Notes: generated by a model not told the origin, from the letters alone. A DNA stretch of 64,000 bases from Hydrogenophilales bacterium 28-61-23 (GCA_002281555.1 NCGJ01000002.1:1-64000); one strand, 5' to 3'; positions 1-8,612 are shown, counted from the first letter of the stretch. Numbers and translations are program-made.

Positions 1-857
1 AGGCTTTGCGCCGTCGCGGAAACCTCCTCCGAGGCGGAAGACAGGTTGTCGGAGGCGCTGCGCACTTCGGTGATGATCTGGGTGAGCTTGGCGACCATGT
101 CCCGCATGGCGGCCAGCAACTGGCCGGTCTCGTCCTTGCTGTTCACCTCGATCTTCATGCTCAGGTCGCCTTCGGCCAACTGGTTGGCGACGCCGACGGC
201 CTGGTTGATCGGGCCGGTGATGCTGCGGGTGACCCAGACGGCGATGCTGGCGCCGAGCAGGATGGCGATGGCGGCGAGGGCCAGCATCAGGGTGCGCGCC
301 TGCTGGTATTGCTCCGCGGTGGATTTCCCGGTCTGATCCATCAGGTCGCCCTGAAACTTGATCAGTGCATTGACACGCTGGCGGTATTGCACGGCCACAT
401 TCCGGAAATCTCCGGCGATAAAGGCACGCGCTTCCTCCGCCCTGCCTTCCTCCGTCAGCTTGAAGACCTGGTTTTGCGCCGCAATGAAGCGTTCGCGTGA
501 TTCCAGTACCTGCTGAAACATTTCAATCCCTTTCGGCTGATTCAGCATGGGTTTGAGCGCCTCCCACGCCTTGCCGATGCTGGCGCGGCCCGCCAGGACA
601 CGATCCTTCGCGGCCTGCCTGTCCTCCCTCGAATCGGCCAGCGCCATGTCGCGTGCACCAATGCCGATCTCATTGACCCCGACGAGTCCATCCTGGAGCA
701 AAGAAGTCTTCTTCCATTTGTCGTGGATGATGTCCTCGACAGAGGTGTTGACTGCCGCCAGCCGGGATATGCCGATGAAGGCGATCACCATCAGCAGAAT
801 CAACACCAGGCCGAAGCCCAGCCCCAGTCGCGTACCGATTTTCATATTGCCGAACAT
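1..857 (-). CDS. Methyl-accepting chemotaxis protein (3' end cut by window edge)
   Basis: Membrane chemoreceptor expected to control the CheA kinase encoded just upstream on the same strand. The visible 285 codons begin MFGNMKIGTRLG, with a membrane helix at about residues 11-31, a periplasmic four-helix-type region of about 150 residues, a second membrane helix near 190-210, a HAMP linker (VTRSITGPI) and the first heptads of the cytoplasmic coiled coil, where the window ends. ATG 857 is chosen because GGGAG lies 6 bases upstream; a second in-frame ATG at 845 has no better site. It starts 37 bases after the cheA stop, so it is probably the last visible gene of the chemotaxis operon. The signalling tip and any C-terminal pentapeptide lie outside the window. 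Confidence 0.9.
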   Translation of the reverse strand, partial: MFGNMKIGTRLGLGFGLVLILLMVIAFIGISRLAAVNTSVEDIIHDKWKKTSLLQDGLVGVNEIGIGARDMALADSREDRQAAKDRVLAGRASIGKAWEALKPMLNQPKGIEMFQQVLESRERFIAAQNQVFKLTEEGRAEEARAFIAGDFRNVAVQYRQRVNALIKFQGDLMDQTGKSTAEQYQQARTLMLALAAIAILLGASIAVWVTRSITGPINQAVGVANQLAEGDLSMKIEVNSKDETGQLLAAMRDMVAKLTQIITEVRSASDNLSSASEEVSATAQS

Positions 858-894
858 TTTTAACTCCCTTTGAAAAAAAAGATCAAACCTCGAT

Positions 895-3039
895 TCAGGC
901 TGCCAGTTTTCGGGCCGCTTCAGTCAACAGCGCGGGCACTTCCAGCACCAGGGCCACTTCGCCCGAGCCCAGGATGGTGGAACCGGTAACCCCGCGCACC
1001 TTGGCGAACATGGCCGCGAGCGGCTTGATCACCGCCTGGAATTCGCCCTTGAGTTCGTCCACCACCAGGCCCGCCTTGCGCCCGGCCGAATTCACCACCA
1101 CCACGTTCTCCCGGCGCCCGGCGCGCCCGCCGAGGCCGAAGTGTTCCTTGACGCGCAGCAGAGGCAGAACCTCGCCGCGCAGATTGATGTAATCGCGCTG
1201 CTCGCTGCGCGCCGGATCGAGTTCCAGGCATTCCTGCACCATGTCGAGCGGCACCACGTAATGGCCGTCGCCGACCCCCATCAGGAAACCGTCGATGATG
1301 GCCAGTGTCAGCGGCAGACGGATGCGGAAGATGGAGCCCAGGCCGGCGTGGCTTTCGATATCGACCGTGCCGCGCAGCGCTTCGATATTGCGGCGCACCA
1401 CGTCCATGCCGACGCCGCGCCCGGACAGGTTGGAAACCTGCTCGGCGGTGGAGAAACCGGCCTCGAAGATCAGCTTCCACACTTCGGCGTCGGACAGGTT
1501 GCCGCCGTCGTCCGGAATCAGGCCTTTTTCCCGCGCCTTGGCCAGAATCCGTTCCCGATTCAGGCCGCCGCCGTCGTCGGACACCTCGATGACGATGCCG
1601 CCAGATTCGTGATAGGCGTTCAGCTTGAGCGTGCCTTTGACCGGCTTGCCGCGGCTGGCGCGCAGCTCGGCCGGTTCGATGCCATGATCCATGGCGTTGC
1701 GCATCAGATGGGTGAGCGGATCGCCGATCTTGTCGACCACGGTCTTGTCCAGTTCGGTGCCCTCGCCTTCGATGACCAGTTCGATGTCCTTGCCGATTTC
1801 CTTGGACACGTCGCGCACGACGCGGCGGAAGCGGTTGAAGGTCTCGCCGATCTCGACCATGCGCAGGCGCATGGCGCCGTCGCGGATGTCTTCCACCAGG
1901 CGGGCCATGCCGGAGACCGATTCCATCAGGGTGGCGTCCTTGTTGCGGGCGGCCTGCAAGCCGACGCCGGCGCCGGAGATGACCAGTTCGCCGACCAGGT
2001 TGATCAAGTGGTCGAGCTTGTCGGCGTGGACGCGGATGAACTTGGCTTCCTGGGCCTGGCGGTTGCGTGCGTCCTTCTGCTTGCTCAGCGCGGCATTGAC
2101 CAGTTCCGGCTGAACGATCTGGCGTTCCACCAGGATCTCGCCCAGCGGTTTCTGGGTTGCCTGGCTCGCGCCTGCGGATTCCTGCGCCGTCAGGATCATT
2201 TCCAGCTCGCGCGCGGTCATCGCGCCGGAAGCGACCAGCAGTTCGCCCAGACGAGCGTTGTCTTCGGGCAGCGCGGCGATCAGGCGCAGGTAGTCTGCCT
2301 GCTTGCTGCCAGGCGGCAGGATGTGCAGGTCGCAATCGTCGCGCACGAATTCGAACACGGCCTCGATGCGCGCCTTGTCGACATCGCTCTTCAGACAGAG
2401 TTCGAAACCCAGGTAGCAGCACTCCGGATCCATCTCGGCGGCGGCCGGCAGGGCATCGGCCAGGGTGGCGAGGTGGCAGATCTCGCCCAGCGTGCCCAGA
2501 TAGCGGAGGAAGGACAGGGGATCCATGCCGTTCTTGAGCACATCCTGGCCAAAGCGCAGGGAGATGTGCCAGGTATCGCCCGCCATCGGCCTGCCGCCGG
2601 CGCTTTCCAGCGGCGATACGGCTTCCGCCGGCACCGTCGCCGATTTGCCCAGACACTGGCTCAGTTGCGCCGTCAGCGCTTCGCCGTGTGTGCGGGCATC
2701 GGCATCCATCTCTTCACCGGCGGCGGCGAAATCGAGCAGCCGTTCAATATGGTCGCGACAGGCCAGCAGCAGGCCGATCATGCCTTCCTTCAGCGGCACC
2801 GCTCCGTTGCGGACCTGATCGAGCAGGTTCTCGACCTTGTGGGTGAAGGCGACGATGGCGTCCAGCCCGAACATGCCCGAGGAACCCTTGATGGTATGGG
2901 CGGCGCGGAACACGGCATTGATCGATTCGGCGTCGTCGGATTCGCTCTCCAGGCGCAGCAGGGACTCTTCCATGTCCTGGAGCAGGCCACGGCTTTCCGC
3001 GAAAAAGGTTTGCAGCGCTTCACCCAGATCCAGGCTCAT
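895..3039 (-). CDS. cheA: Chemotaxis histidine kinase CheA with tandem MshEN-like motifs
   Basis: Cytoplasmic kinase that autophosphorylates when driven by chemoreceptors and passes phosphate to CheY. 714 residues: an N-terminal Hpt domain with phospho-acceptor His48 (AAHTIKGSSGMFG), a CheA middle domain at about 155-245, then two tandem 24-residue motifs (R263-Q286 starting RLGELLV, P298-Q321 starting PLGEILV), a dimerisation helix (HLINLVGELVIS), an ATPase domain with N-box LMRNAMDHG and G-box GRGVGMDVV, and a C-terminal CheW-like domain. The tandem motifs resemble the MshEN domain known from type II secretion and pilus ATPases, which binds c-di-GMP; that role here is inference. The start overlaps the stop of the STAS gene by four bases (ATGA), indicating translational coupling. 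No cheW, cheR or cheB is seen in the window. Confidence 0.96.
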   Translation of the reverse strand: MSLDLGEALQTFFAESRGLLQDMEESLLRLESESDDAESINAVFRAAHTIKGSSGMFGLDAIVAFTHKVENLLDQVRNGAVPLKEGMIGLLLACRDHIERLLDFAAAGEEMDADARTHGEALTAQLSQCLGKSATVPAEAVSPLESAGGRPMAGDTWHISLRFGQDVLKNGMDPLSFLRYLGTLGEICHLATLADALPAAAEMDPECCYLGFELCLKSDVDKARIEAVFEFVRDDCDLHILPPGSKQADYLRLIAALPEDNARLGELLVASGAMTARELEMILTAQESAGASQATQKPLGEILVERQIVQPELVNAALSKQKDARNRQAQEAKFIRVHADKLDHLINLVGELVISGAGVGLQAARNKDATLMESVSGMARLVEDIRDGAMRLRMVEIGETFNRFRRVVRDVSKEIGKDIELVIEGEGTELDKTVVDKIGDPLTHLMRNAMDHGIEPAELRASRGKPVKGTLKLNAYHESGGIVIEVSDDGGGLNRERILAKAREKGLIPDDGGNLSDAEVWKLIFEAGFSTAEQVSNLSGRGVGMDVVRRNIEALRGTVDIESHAGLGSIFRIRLPLTLAIIDGFLMGVGDGHYVVPLDMVQECLELDPARSEQRDYINLRGEVLPLLRVKEHFGLGGRAGRRENVVVVNSAGRKAGLVVDELKGEFQAVIKPLAAMFAKVRGVTGSTILGSGEVALVLEVPALLTEAARKLAA

Positions 3040-3380
3040 GCCGCACCCCGCGCCGACGCTTGGAGGTTGGGCGGCAATACCTGCGGATCGCCGAACCAGC
3101 CGCCCAGGCCCAGAAGTTCGAACACTTCGAGCACGGCCGGACTATGGCCGGAAAGCGCCAGAGACTTGCCGGCGGCCACCGCCTCGCGCTTCATCAGCAT
3201 CAGCAGTTGCACGCCGCTGGTATCCAGCTCGCTGACGGCCGACAGATCGAGCTCGATCGCGTCGCTTTGCCCGAGCGCGTCGAGCAGGGCGGGCTTGAGA
3301 TCGGCCGCGTGGTAGATGGTCATTTCGCCCTCGGGGTACAGGCTGAGACGGCCGTCATTGCGTTCGCTGCGTATTTCCAT
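3036..3380 (-). CDS. STAS domain protein (anti-sigma antagonist type)
   Basis: A 114-residue single STAS domain of the SpoIIAA class. The conserved phosphorylatable site is visible as SELDTSGVQLL near residue 55. In chemotaxis operons such proteins are thought to act as small regulatory partners, but no cognate serine kinase or anti-sigma factor is present nearby, so the target is unknown. It sits between cheY and cheA and shares an ATGA overlap with cheA, so the two are likely co-translated. The start is supported by its position 30 bases after the cheY stop and by GGGAG about 8 bases upstream. Confidence 0.85.
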   Translation of the reverse strand: MEIRSERNDGRLSLYPEGEMTIYHAADLKPALLDALGQSDAIELDLSAVSELDTSGVQLLMLMKREAVAAGKSLALSGHSPAVLEVFELLGLGGWFGDPQVLPPNLQASARGAA

Positions 3381-3410
3381 GTTTTTCTCCCTGCGATCAA
3401 GACTGAGTCA

Positions 3411-3779
3411 TTACGGCAAGATCAGCTTCGATACCGCGTCGAGCATCTGCGCGGGCTGGAACGGCTTCACCACCCAGGCCTTGGCGCCGGCGGCCTGGCC
3501 GTCGCGCTTCATGGCCTCGCTGCCCTCGGTGGTGAGCATGATCACCGGCGTGAACTTGTAGGCCGGCATCGTCTTCATCTGTTTGACGAAGCTGATGCCG
3601 TCCATGTTGGGCATGTTCACGTCGCTGATGACCAGGTTGATCTTGCGGCCGTCCAGTTTGGTCAGCGCATCCTTGCCATCCACCGCGTCGACGATGTCGT
3701 AGCCCGCGCCTTTGAGTGTCAGCCCCACCACCTGCCGGATGGATGCCGAGTCGTCCACGATCAAGATTGTTTTTGCCAT
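3411..3779 (-). CDS. cheY: CheY-like single-domain response regulator
   Basis: 122-residue receiver-only protein (MAKTILIVDDSASIRQ). The acidic pair D9/D10, phospho-acceptor D53 (VISDVNMPNMDG), the conserved Thr in IMLTTEGS and the Lys in VKPF are all present, so it should be phosphorylated by the adjacent CheA and signal to the flagellar motor or another output. No output domain is attached. It lies in the order RR-MCP-cheY-STAS-cheA, with short gaps of 12 and 30 bases. A CheZ-type phosphatase is encoded at 29.7-30.2 kb. Confidence 0.93.
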   Translation of the reverse strand: MAKTILIVDDSASIRQVVGLTLKGAGYDIVDAVDGKDALTKLDGRKINLVISDVNMPNMDGISFVKQMKTMPAYKFTPVIMLTTEGSEAMKRDGQAAGAKAWVVKPFQPAQMLDAVSKLILP

Positions 3780-3791
3780 GCTGCTCTCCCT

Positions 3792-4997
3792 CTAGAAAAA
3801 AGTGATTTCGGTGGCGCCGGTCGACGCGCTGTTTTTTGCGCCGCCCTGGTGGTTATCCGCTTCCTCCAGGGTGGTGTAGGTGCGGGCCAGGTTGTCGAGC
3901 CATGCCTTGGCGTCGAGGCGCGGACTCTCTTGCCCGTTGGCCTGGCGCGTGTCGTGCTCCGCCAGGCGGTCTTGCAGGCGGCCGAGGTCGGCCATGGTCT
4001 GGCGCAGGATCTGGCTGACCCGGTCCTGGAACTGCAGCGAAACGATGACTTCGCCGACGCTGTTCTGCACCGCCATGCCCTCGTGCTGGAATTGGCTGGC
4101 GTTGGCGGTCAATTGTTCTACCGCGCCGCGGAAGACCTGCAGCACATGCTCGATGGTTTGCTCGGAGTCCCGCATGGTCTGCGCGTCCTGGTTCGAGAAG
4201 CGCTCGGTCATCTGTACGGTGTCCTGGATGGCCTTGCCGACGGCATCGACCCGCGAACCGATCAGCTTTCCGGTATCGTTCGACAGGGTGGACAGCTTGC
4301 GCACCTCGTCCGCCACCACGGCGAAGCCGCGCCCGGCCTCGCCAGCCCGCGCCGCTTCGATGGCCGCGTTGAGCGCCAGCAGGTTGGTCTGGGTGGCGAT
4401 GCTGGAGACCGATCCGGCCATCTGCTTGAGTTCATCGGAAAATTTGGCGATCTCGCGGATGCGCTCGAGCATTTCTTCCTTGGCCAGCAGGCCGGCGCGC
4501 AGGGTGGTGAGCATTTGCGCCAGGTCTTGTTGCCCGCTGTTCAGCAGCGCCAGCACGTTTTCCTCGCCGCTGTTGGCGTTGTTGCCCGCGCTTTGGCGAT
4601 GCACCCCGATGGCGCGACCGAGGTGGTCGTGGATCTCGGCAAAGCGGGTGGACAGATCGGACACGGCGCTTTCGGTCTGGCCACGCGCGGTTTCGATCTG
4701 GCGGCTCCAGATCGGCAGCACCTGGCCGCATAGCTGATCGAGTCCATCCAGATTTCGCACCGGCGGCAACTCGGCCAGGCAGGCTGCCGCGCCGGCCTGG
4801 CGCGCCGATTCCTGAGCGGCGCGCAAGCGTCGGGAAAGCAGCATCGCGGCCACGATTCCAGCCAGCACGAGTAGCGCGGCCCAGACCGCGCCGCCCATGC
4901 CACCGGCGGATATCGGATGCACCGCGCCGAGCAGGCCGAGCAGGATGGGCAGCGCGAAGATCAGCATGTCGCCGCGTGATTCATTCCTGGCGTTCAT
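3792..4997 (-). CDS. Methyl-accepting chemotaxis protein with minimal periplasmic part
   Basis: 401 residues starting [14 protein letters not shown]. Two membrane helices lie close together (about residues 11-27 and 36-54) with only a few periplasmic residues between, so it lacks a classical ligand domain and probably senses from the membrane or cytoplasm. The cytoplasmic part carries the receptor hairpin tip ([31 protein letters not shown]). It ends in EITFF, an aromatic terminal tail reminiscent of the CheR/CheB-tethering pentapeptides of other receptors. Start ATG 4997 overlaps the stop of the upstream response regulator (ATGA); an upstream extension to 5165 has implausible composition and overlaps that gene, so it is rejected. 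Confidence 0.92.
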   Translation of the reverse strand: MNARNESRGDMLIFALPILLGLLGAVHPISAGGMGGAVWAALLVLAGIVAAMLLSRRLRAAQESARQAGAAACLAELPPVRNLDGLDQLCGQVLPIWSRQIETARGQTESAVSDLSTRFAEIHDHLGRAIGVHRQSAGNNANSGEENVLALLNSGQQDLAQMLTTLRAGLLAKEEMLERIREIAKFSDELKQMAGSVSSIATQTNLLALNAAIEAARAGEAGRGFAVVADEVRKLSTLSNDTGKLIGSRVDAVGKAIQDTVQMTERFSNQDAQTMRDSEQTIEHVLQVFRGAVEQLTANASQFQHEGMAVQNSVGEVIVSLQFQDRVSQILRQTMADLGRLQDRLAEHDTRQANGQESPRLDAKAWLDNLARTYTTLEEADNHQGGAKNSASTGATEITFF

Positions 4998-5377
4998 GCG
5001 TGGACCCCCCGTTGATGTTCGAGCGCCGAACCCTCGCTGACCAGGCGGGCGACCAGCGCCTCGAATTCGAGCGATTTGTCGTAAAACCCGTCGGCGCCGG
5101 CCAGCCTGGCCTTGTCGCGAAACTCGATCTGGTTGGAGAACATGAACACATGGGCATTCGGACAATTGCGCTTGATCAGATACAGCGCGTCGAGGCCGTT
5201 GCCATCCGGCAGATTCATGTCCAGCACGGCGGTATCGGGGCAGAAGTCGCGACTTTTCTCGTCCGCTTCATGCAGGGTGCGCGCGATGGACAATGCGGTG
5301 AGGTGTTCCACCCCGCCCAGCATCGCCAACAGCCGGACATACACGGCCGAAGAATCATCCACGATCAGTAATTTCAT
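4994..5377 (-). CDS. Single-domain response regulator
   Basis: 127 residues, receiver domain only: acidic D7/D8 ([13 protein letters not shown]), phospho-acceptor D53 ([11 protein letters not shown]) and a Lys in FYDKSLEFE at about 100. It is the first gene of the chemotaxis operon and is translationally coupled to the following MCP gene. The switch region (VFMFSNQIE) differs from the CheY at 3411, so the two receivers probably have different partners. A good Shine-Dalgarno (AAGGGAGA) lies just before ATG 5377. The output is not deducible from sequence. Confidence 0.88.
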   Translation of the reverse strand: MKLLIVDDSSAVYVRLLAMLGGVEHLTALSIARTLHEADEKSRDFCPDTAVLDMNLPDGNGLDALYLIKRNCPNAHVFMFSNQIEFRDKARLAGADGFYDKSLEFEALVARLVSEGSALEHQRGVHA

Positions 5378-5481
5378 TTTCCGTCTCCCTTGAACAGCTT
5401 GGAGCGGATGGTGATAGACGCCACGGCAACGCTCTATCGGCGAATCCCGCTTGCGGATAGGTAAAAAGGACTAATCGCGGC

Positions 5482-5495
5482 TAGGAATATTCCTA
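5482..5495. promoter_or_regulatory. Perfect 14-bp palindrome, candidate operator
   Basis: TAGGAATATTCCTA is a perfect two-fold symmetric site about 105 bases upstream of the first chemotaxis gene. Symmetric AT-centred sites of this size are typical for dimeric LuxR/NarL-type regulators, and such a regulator is encoded immediately upstream (5603-6235). The pairing of site and regulator is inference; the symmetry is direct observation. Confidence 0.45.
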
Positions 5496-5523
5496 CAACC
5501 GATTGGGCGACTACGTCAGGGAG

Positions 5524-5583
5524 TAGGTCGGCAAGCCTTTGCCGACACGCTCGGTTGGGATGTCGGCAAGGTGTTGCCGACCC
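5524..5583. repeat. Paired-palindrome (BIME-like) repeat, copy 1
   Basis: Two copies of the palindrome GTCGGCAA-N4-TTGCCGAC (5527-5546 and 5562-5581) separated by 15 bases; the pair as a whole is also an inverted repeat, and it is preceded by GTAG. The same arrangement, with an 18-base spacer, occurs at 55465-55528 inside lnt. This copy lies just downstream of the NarL-type regulator gene (minus strand), a usual location for REP/BIME elements. Confidence 0.8.
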
Positions 5584-5602
5584 GCCCGCGGATGGGGCGC
5601 GC

Positions 5603-6235
5603 CTATTGCGCCAGGTCGTGCTTCAGCGCGTAGCGCACCAGGTCGCTGAGGTTGTCCACGCCTAGCTTTTGCATCAGGCGCAGCTTGTGAGTGCTGACGG
5701 TCTTGGCGGAGAGGTGCAGTTCTTCGCCGATGTCGTTGACGCCACGCCCCGCGACGAGGAGCAGGAAGATCTGGTATTCGCGATCGGACAGGGTCAGGTG
5801 CGGCTGCTCTGTCACGTCCGGCTTGGCTTCGAACAGCAGGCGCGCGGCGACCGCCGGCTCGATGTAATTGCCGCCGTTGGCGACCTGGCGGATGGCGGCA
5901 ATCAGGGTTTCCGGCTCGCTGTCCTTGGTCAGATAGCCCGAGGCGCCCGCCTTGATGGCGCGCCCGGCGATCTGGCTTTCGCCATGCATCGACAGCACCA
6001 GGATGGGCAGACGCGGCGCTTCTTCGCGCACCCGCTTGATCAGTTCGACGCCACTGGGGCCGGGCATGGTCATGTCCAGCAACAACAGGCTCAGGTCGCC
6101 GGCGCGCACCTGTTCGATCACCTCCCAACCGTCCTTCGCCTCGCCGACCAGTTCCAGTTCCGGCGCCAATGCCAGCACCTGGCGCAGTCCCTGGCGCACG
6201 ATGGCGTGGTCGTCGGCGATCAGGATGCGGATCAT
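5603..6235 (-). CDS. NarL/FixJ-family response regulator
   Basis: DNA-binding regulator of 210 residues. Receiver domain with phospho-acceptor D54 (LLLDMTMPGPSG), conserved Lys in GYLTKDSE, and a C-terminal LuxR-type helix-turn-helix (LTLSDREYQIFLLLVAGR to AKTVSTHKLRLMQKLGV). ATG 6235 gives a canonical beginning (MIRILIADDHAIVRQG); the frame stays open further upstream only through the kinase gene. It lies 16 bases downstream of a HisKA_3 kinase gene, its evident partner. Possible targets include the palindrome in the next intergenic region. Confidence 0.93.
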   Translation of the reverse strand: MIRILIADDHAIVRQGLRQVLALAPELELVGEAKDGWEVIEQVRAGDLSLLLLDMTMPGPSGVELIKRVREEAPRLPILVLSMHGESQIAGRAIKAGASGYLTKDSEPETLIAAIRQVANGGNYIEPAVAARLLFEAKPDVTEQPHLTLSDREYQIFLLLVAGRGVNDIGEELHLSAKTVSTHKLRLMQKLGVDNLSDLVRYALKHDLAQ

Positions 6236-6251
6236 GCGAGTAGGCAAAACA

Positions 6252-7418
6252 TCAATTTCCCTGCGCTTGTAGCGGAATTCGGATGTGCAGGATTGTGCCG
6301 GCGCCGGGCTCGCTGTCAATTCTTGATTCGCCGCCGAACATGAGCGCCCGCTCGCGGATGCCGAGCAATCCGAAGGTCTTGCGGCCGCGCACCTCGGCGG
6401 GGTCGAAACCGATGCCGTCGTCCCCGACTTCCATGACCAGCGCGGCGTCGGCCTGCTTGATCGCGACGTTGACCAGGCTGGCCTGGGCATAGCGGGTGAT
6501 GTTGGTGAGCGCCTCCTGCAGGATGCGGAACGCGGCGGTGGCGCGCTCGTTGTCCAGACCGAGTTCTTCCTGCGCGGCATGTAAACGATAGGGGATGCCG
6601 GTGCGCTCCTCGAACCCGGCCAGCAGCCATTCCGCCGCCGAGACCAGACCCATGTCGAGCGCGCCCGGTCGCAGCGCGGAAGCCAGGTTGCGCACCACGC
6701 CGATGGTGGTGTCGATGGTCTGTTTCATGCCGTCGAGATGCTGTTTCAGTTCCGGATTGTCGGCGCCGTAACGGATGTTGAGCATGGCGGTATCCATGCG
6801 CAGGGCGGTGAGGTATTGCCCGAATTCATCGTGGATCTCGCGCGCCATGCGGGCACGTTCCACTTCCCGGATCCTTTCGCGGTGGGCGGCCAGATCGCGG
6901 ATCATTTGCCGCGAGCGGAACAACTCCTCGGTGCTTTCGCGCACCCCCGCCTCAAGCGACTGGTTCAGCGCGTGCATCCGCTTCTGGTAGAGCCGCACCT
7001 TGACCAGATTGCCCACCCGCGCCAGCAACTCGTCGACCTGGAACGGCTTGGTGACGTAGTCGGCCGCGCCCTCGCGCAAGGCGCGCACCCGGTGGTCCTG
7101 ATCGTGCTGGGCGGTGACGACCAGGATCGGGGGCAGGTTATCCGCATCCAGTTCCCGCAACTGGCTCATGACCTGATAACCATCCAGGTAAGGCATGTTG
7201 AGATCCAGGACGATCAAATCAAAACGATGCCGTTGATAGAGGTCAACCACACACCGGGGATCGGTGGTGGAGACCAGACTGAAGTGCGCGCAAGACTGCA
7301 GCGTTCGTTCCAGCAGCTTGATGTTGGACGGCTCGTCGTCGACCAACAGGACGCTGACAGCAAGATCCTCCACCAGGCTTGGATCGGAAACATGCAACTT
7401 CATGATCGCTTCAACCAT
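6252..7418 (-). CDS. Response-regulator/histidine-kinase hybrid (REC-HisKA_3-HATPase)
   Basis: 388-residue soluble kinase with an N-terminal receiver domain (D72 in VLDLNMPYLDG, Lys in YVTKPF) followed by a coiled linker, a NarX-type HisKA_3 dimerisation domain with phospho-His196 (MAREIHDEFGQYLTAL) and an ATPase domain (EALTNITRYA, VGDDGIGFDP, GLLGIRERA). No membrane segment is seen, so its own receiver is the likely input, placing it as a relay from another kinase to the adjacent NarL-type regulator. ATG 7418 has AAGGG 7 bases upstream; the preceding in-frame GTG at 7421 is a possible alternative, as is ATG 7403. Confidence 0.9.
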   Translation of the reverse strand: MVEAIMKLHVSDPSLVEDLAVSVLLVDDEPSNIKLLERTLQSCAHFSLVSTTDPRCVVDLYQRHRFDLIVLDLNMPYLDGYQVMSQLRELDADNLPPILVVTAQHDQDHRVRALREGAADYVTKPFQVDELLARVGNLVKVRLYQKRMHALNQSLEAGVRESTEELFRSRQMIRDLAAHRERIREVERARMAREIHDEFGQYLTALRMDTAMLNIRYGADNPELKQHLDGMKQTIDTTIGVVRNLASALRPGALDMGLVSAAEWLLAGFEERTGIPYRLHAAQEELGLDNERATAAFRILQEALTNITRYAQASLVNVAIKQADAALVMEVGDDGIGFDPAEVRGRKTFGLLGIRERALMFGGESRIDSEPGAGTILHIRIPLQAQGN

Positions 7419-7652
7419 CACTGTGCCCTTCCGGGTAAACGGATCGATTCGGCAGAATTGCCCTGTGTTTTCGTCTACCGATGGCTAGGAAATACGCCGC
7501 GAAGAATTCTACCTACAGCGCGGGTCGCCCATGGAATCACAGACGCCTCGACGGTTACCCGCGCATGGTCGACTGGAGCCGGAAACCCTTGAAAGACGGG
7601 GTGCCCACAAAACCCAAAACCCGCGCCAGCACTGGCGTTTCGGGCAGACGTG

Positions 7653-7679
7653 AAAAAGGCCAGAGCAACGTCTGGCCTT
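7653..7679 (-). terminator. Rho-independent terminator after tRNA-Ala
   Basis: Read on the minus strand, AAGGCCAGA-N6-TCTGGCCTT forms a nine-pair stem followed by further T residues, 7 bases beyond the tRNA CCA end. It fits as the tRNA terminator. The rest of 7419-7652 holds no visible gene; it presumably carries the promoter of the kinase/regulator pair. Confidence 0.75.
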
Positions 7680-7686
7680 CGATTAG

Positions 7687-7762
<76 letters not shown>

Positions 7763-7794
7763 ACGAAGGGGGCGGAATATAGCAAAAAAGGCGC

Positions 7795-8595
7795 TCAGGG
7801 CAAAGGCGGGGCAGCCTGCTTGTGGGCGCGCCAGAGCAGCCAGATGCCGATCAGGATCATGGGGAGCGATAACCACTGGCCCATGCTGACGACATAGGAC
7901 TGTCCGAAGATGCCGGCATCCGGGCTGCGGAAGAACTCGCCCAGACTGCGAAAAACACCATAGCCGATCAGGAATGCGCCGGACACCGCGCCGACCGGAT
8001 GGCGACGCGAGGAGTACCACCACAACAGGATGAAAAACAACAGTCCTTCCAGTCCGGCTTGATAGAGCTGCGACGGGTGGCGCGGCAGGTCATCCACCTG
8101 TGGGAACACCATCGCCCAAGGCAGCGCGGGATCCGCAGCCCGACCCCAGAGTTCGCCGTTGATGAAATTGCCGATGCGGCCGAACATCAGCCCGAGCGGT
8201 ACCAGCGGGGCGACAAAATCGCCCACTTCCAGAAATTTGCGCTGGTATTTGCGGGCGTGCCAGGCCAGGGCGATCAGCACGCCGATCAGACCGCCGTGGA
8301 AGGCCATGCCGCCTTTCCAGACCGCAATGATTTCCGCCGGATGGCTGAAGTAATAATCCGGTTCGTAGAACAGGATCTGGCCGAGTCGCCCGCCCAGCAC
8401 GACACCGAGTACGCCCCATAGCAGCAGGTCGTCCAGTTCTTCCGCGCTCCAGCGGCTTTCCGGTTGCGTGCGGATGCGTCGCCGGCCGAGCAGGATGAAA
8501 GCGGCGAAAGCGGCGACATACATCAAGCCGTACCAATGCACGGCGAGCGGGCCGATGGCGATGGCGACCGGTTCGAACTGGGGATGGATAAGCAT
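7795..8595 (-). CDS. lgt: Prolipoprotein diacylglyceryl transferase
   Basis: Inner-membrane enzyme that transfers diacylglycerol from phosphatidylglycerol to the lipobox cysteine of prolipoproteins. 266 residues, about seven membrane helices; conserved motifs include FHGGLIG (catalytic His region) and the Lgt signature [16 protein letters not shown] 8595 ([15 protein letters not shown]) matches the family start; no clear Shine-Dalgarno precedes it. It is transcribed divergently from ilvD. Lnt, which completes lipoprotein maturation, is at 54.9-56.5 kb, and several lipoproteins in this window are clients. Confidence 0.96.
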   Translation of the reverse strand: MLIHPQFEPVAIAIGPLAVHWYGLMYVAAFAAFILLGRRRIRTQPESRWSAEELDDLLLWGVLGVVLGGRLGQILFYEPDYYFSHPAEIIAVWKGGMAFHGGLIGVLIALAWHARKYQRKFLEVGDFVAPLVPLGLMFGRIGNFINGELWGRAADPALPWAMVFPQVDDLPRHPSQLYQAGLEGLLFFILLWWYSSRRHPVGAVSGAFLIGYGVFRSLGEFFRSPDAGIFGQSYVVSMGQWLSLPMILIGIWLLWRAHKQAAPPLP

Positions 8596-8612
8596 GGGGC
8601 GGGCGCCTACGA

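Larger units (their letters stand above)
5378..5602. other. Regulatory intergenic region upstream of chemotaxis operon
   Basis: 225 bases between the NarL-type regulator and the chemotaxis operon, both on the minus strand. It contains a perfect 14-base palindrome (5482-5495), a paired-palindrome repeat (5524-5583), and an imperfect inverted repeat CTATCGGC/GCGGATAG (5434-5460). Read on the minus strand, 5434-5441 is GCCGATAG, matching a flagellar sigma-28 minus-10 element, but no matching minus-35 is found at the proper distance. No gene is visible here. Confidence 0.6.

Noticed and set aside
1141-3315. Long open reading frame on the plus strand opposite cheA (about 724 codons)
   Set aside because: Antisense to a complete, well-conserved CheA; its sequence is His/Gln/Asp-rich as expected for the reverse complement of GC-rich codons, and no family is recognisable.
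5434-5460. Sigma-28 promoter for the chemotaxis operon
   Set aside because: GCCGATAG is present on the minus strand, but no TAAAG/TCAAG-type minus-35 lies 11-12 bases upstream, so I do not claim a promoter.
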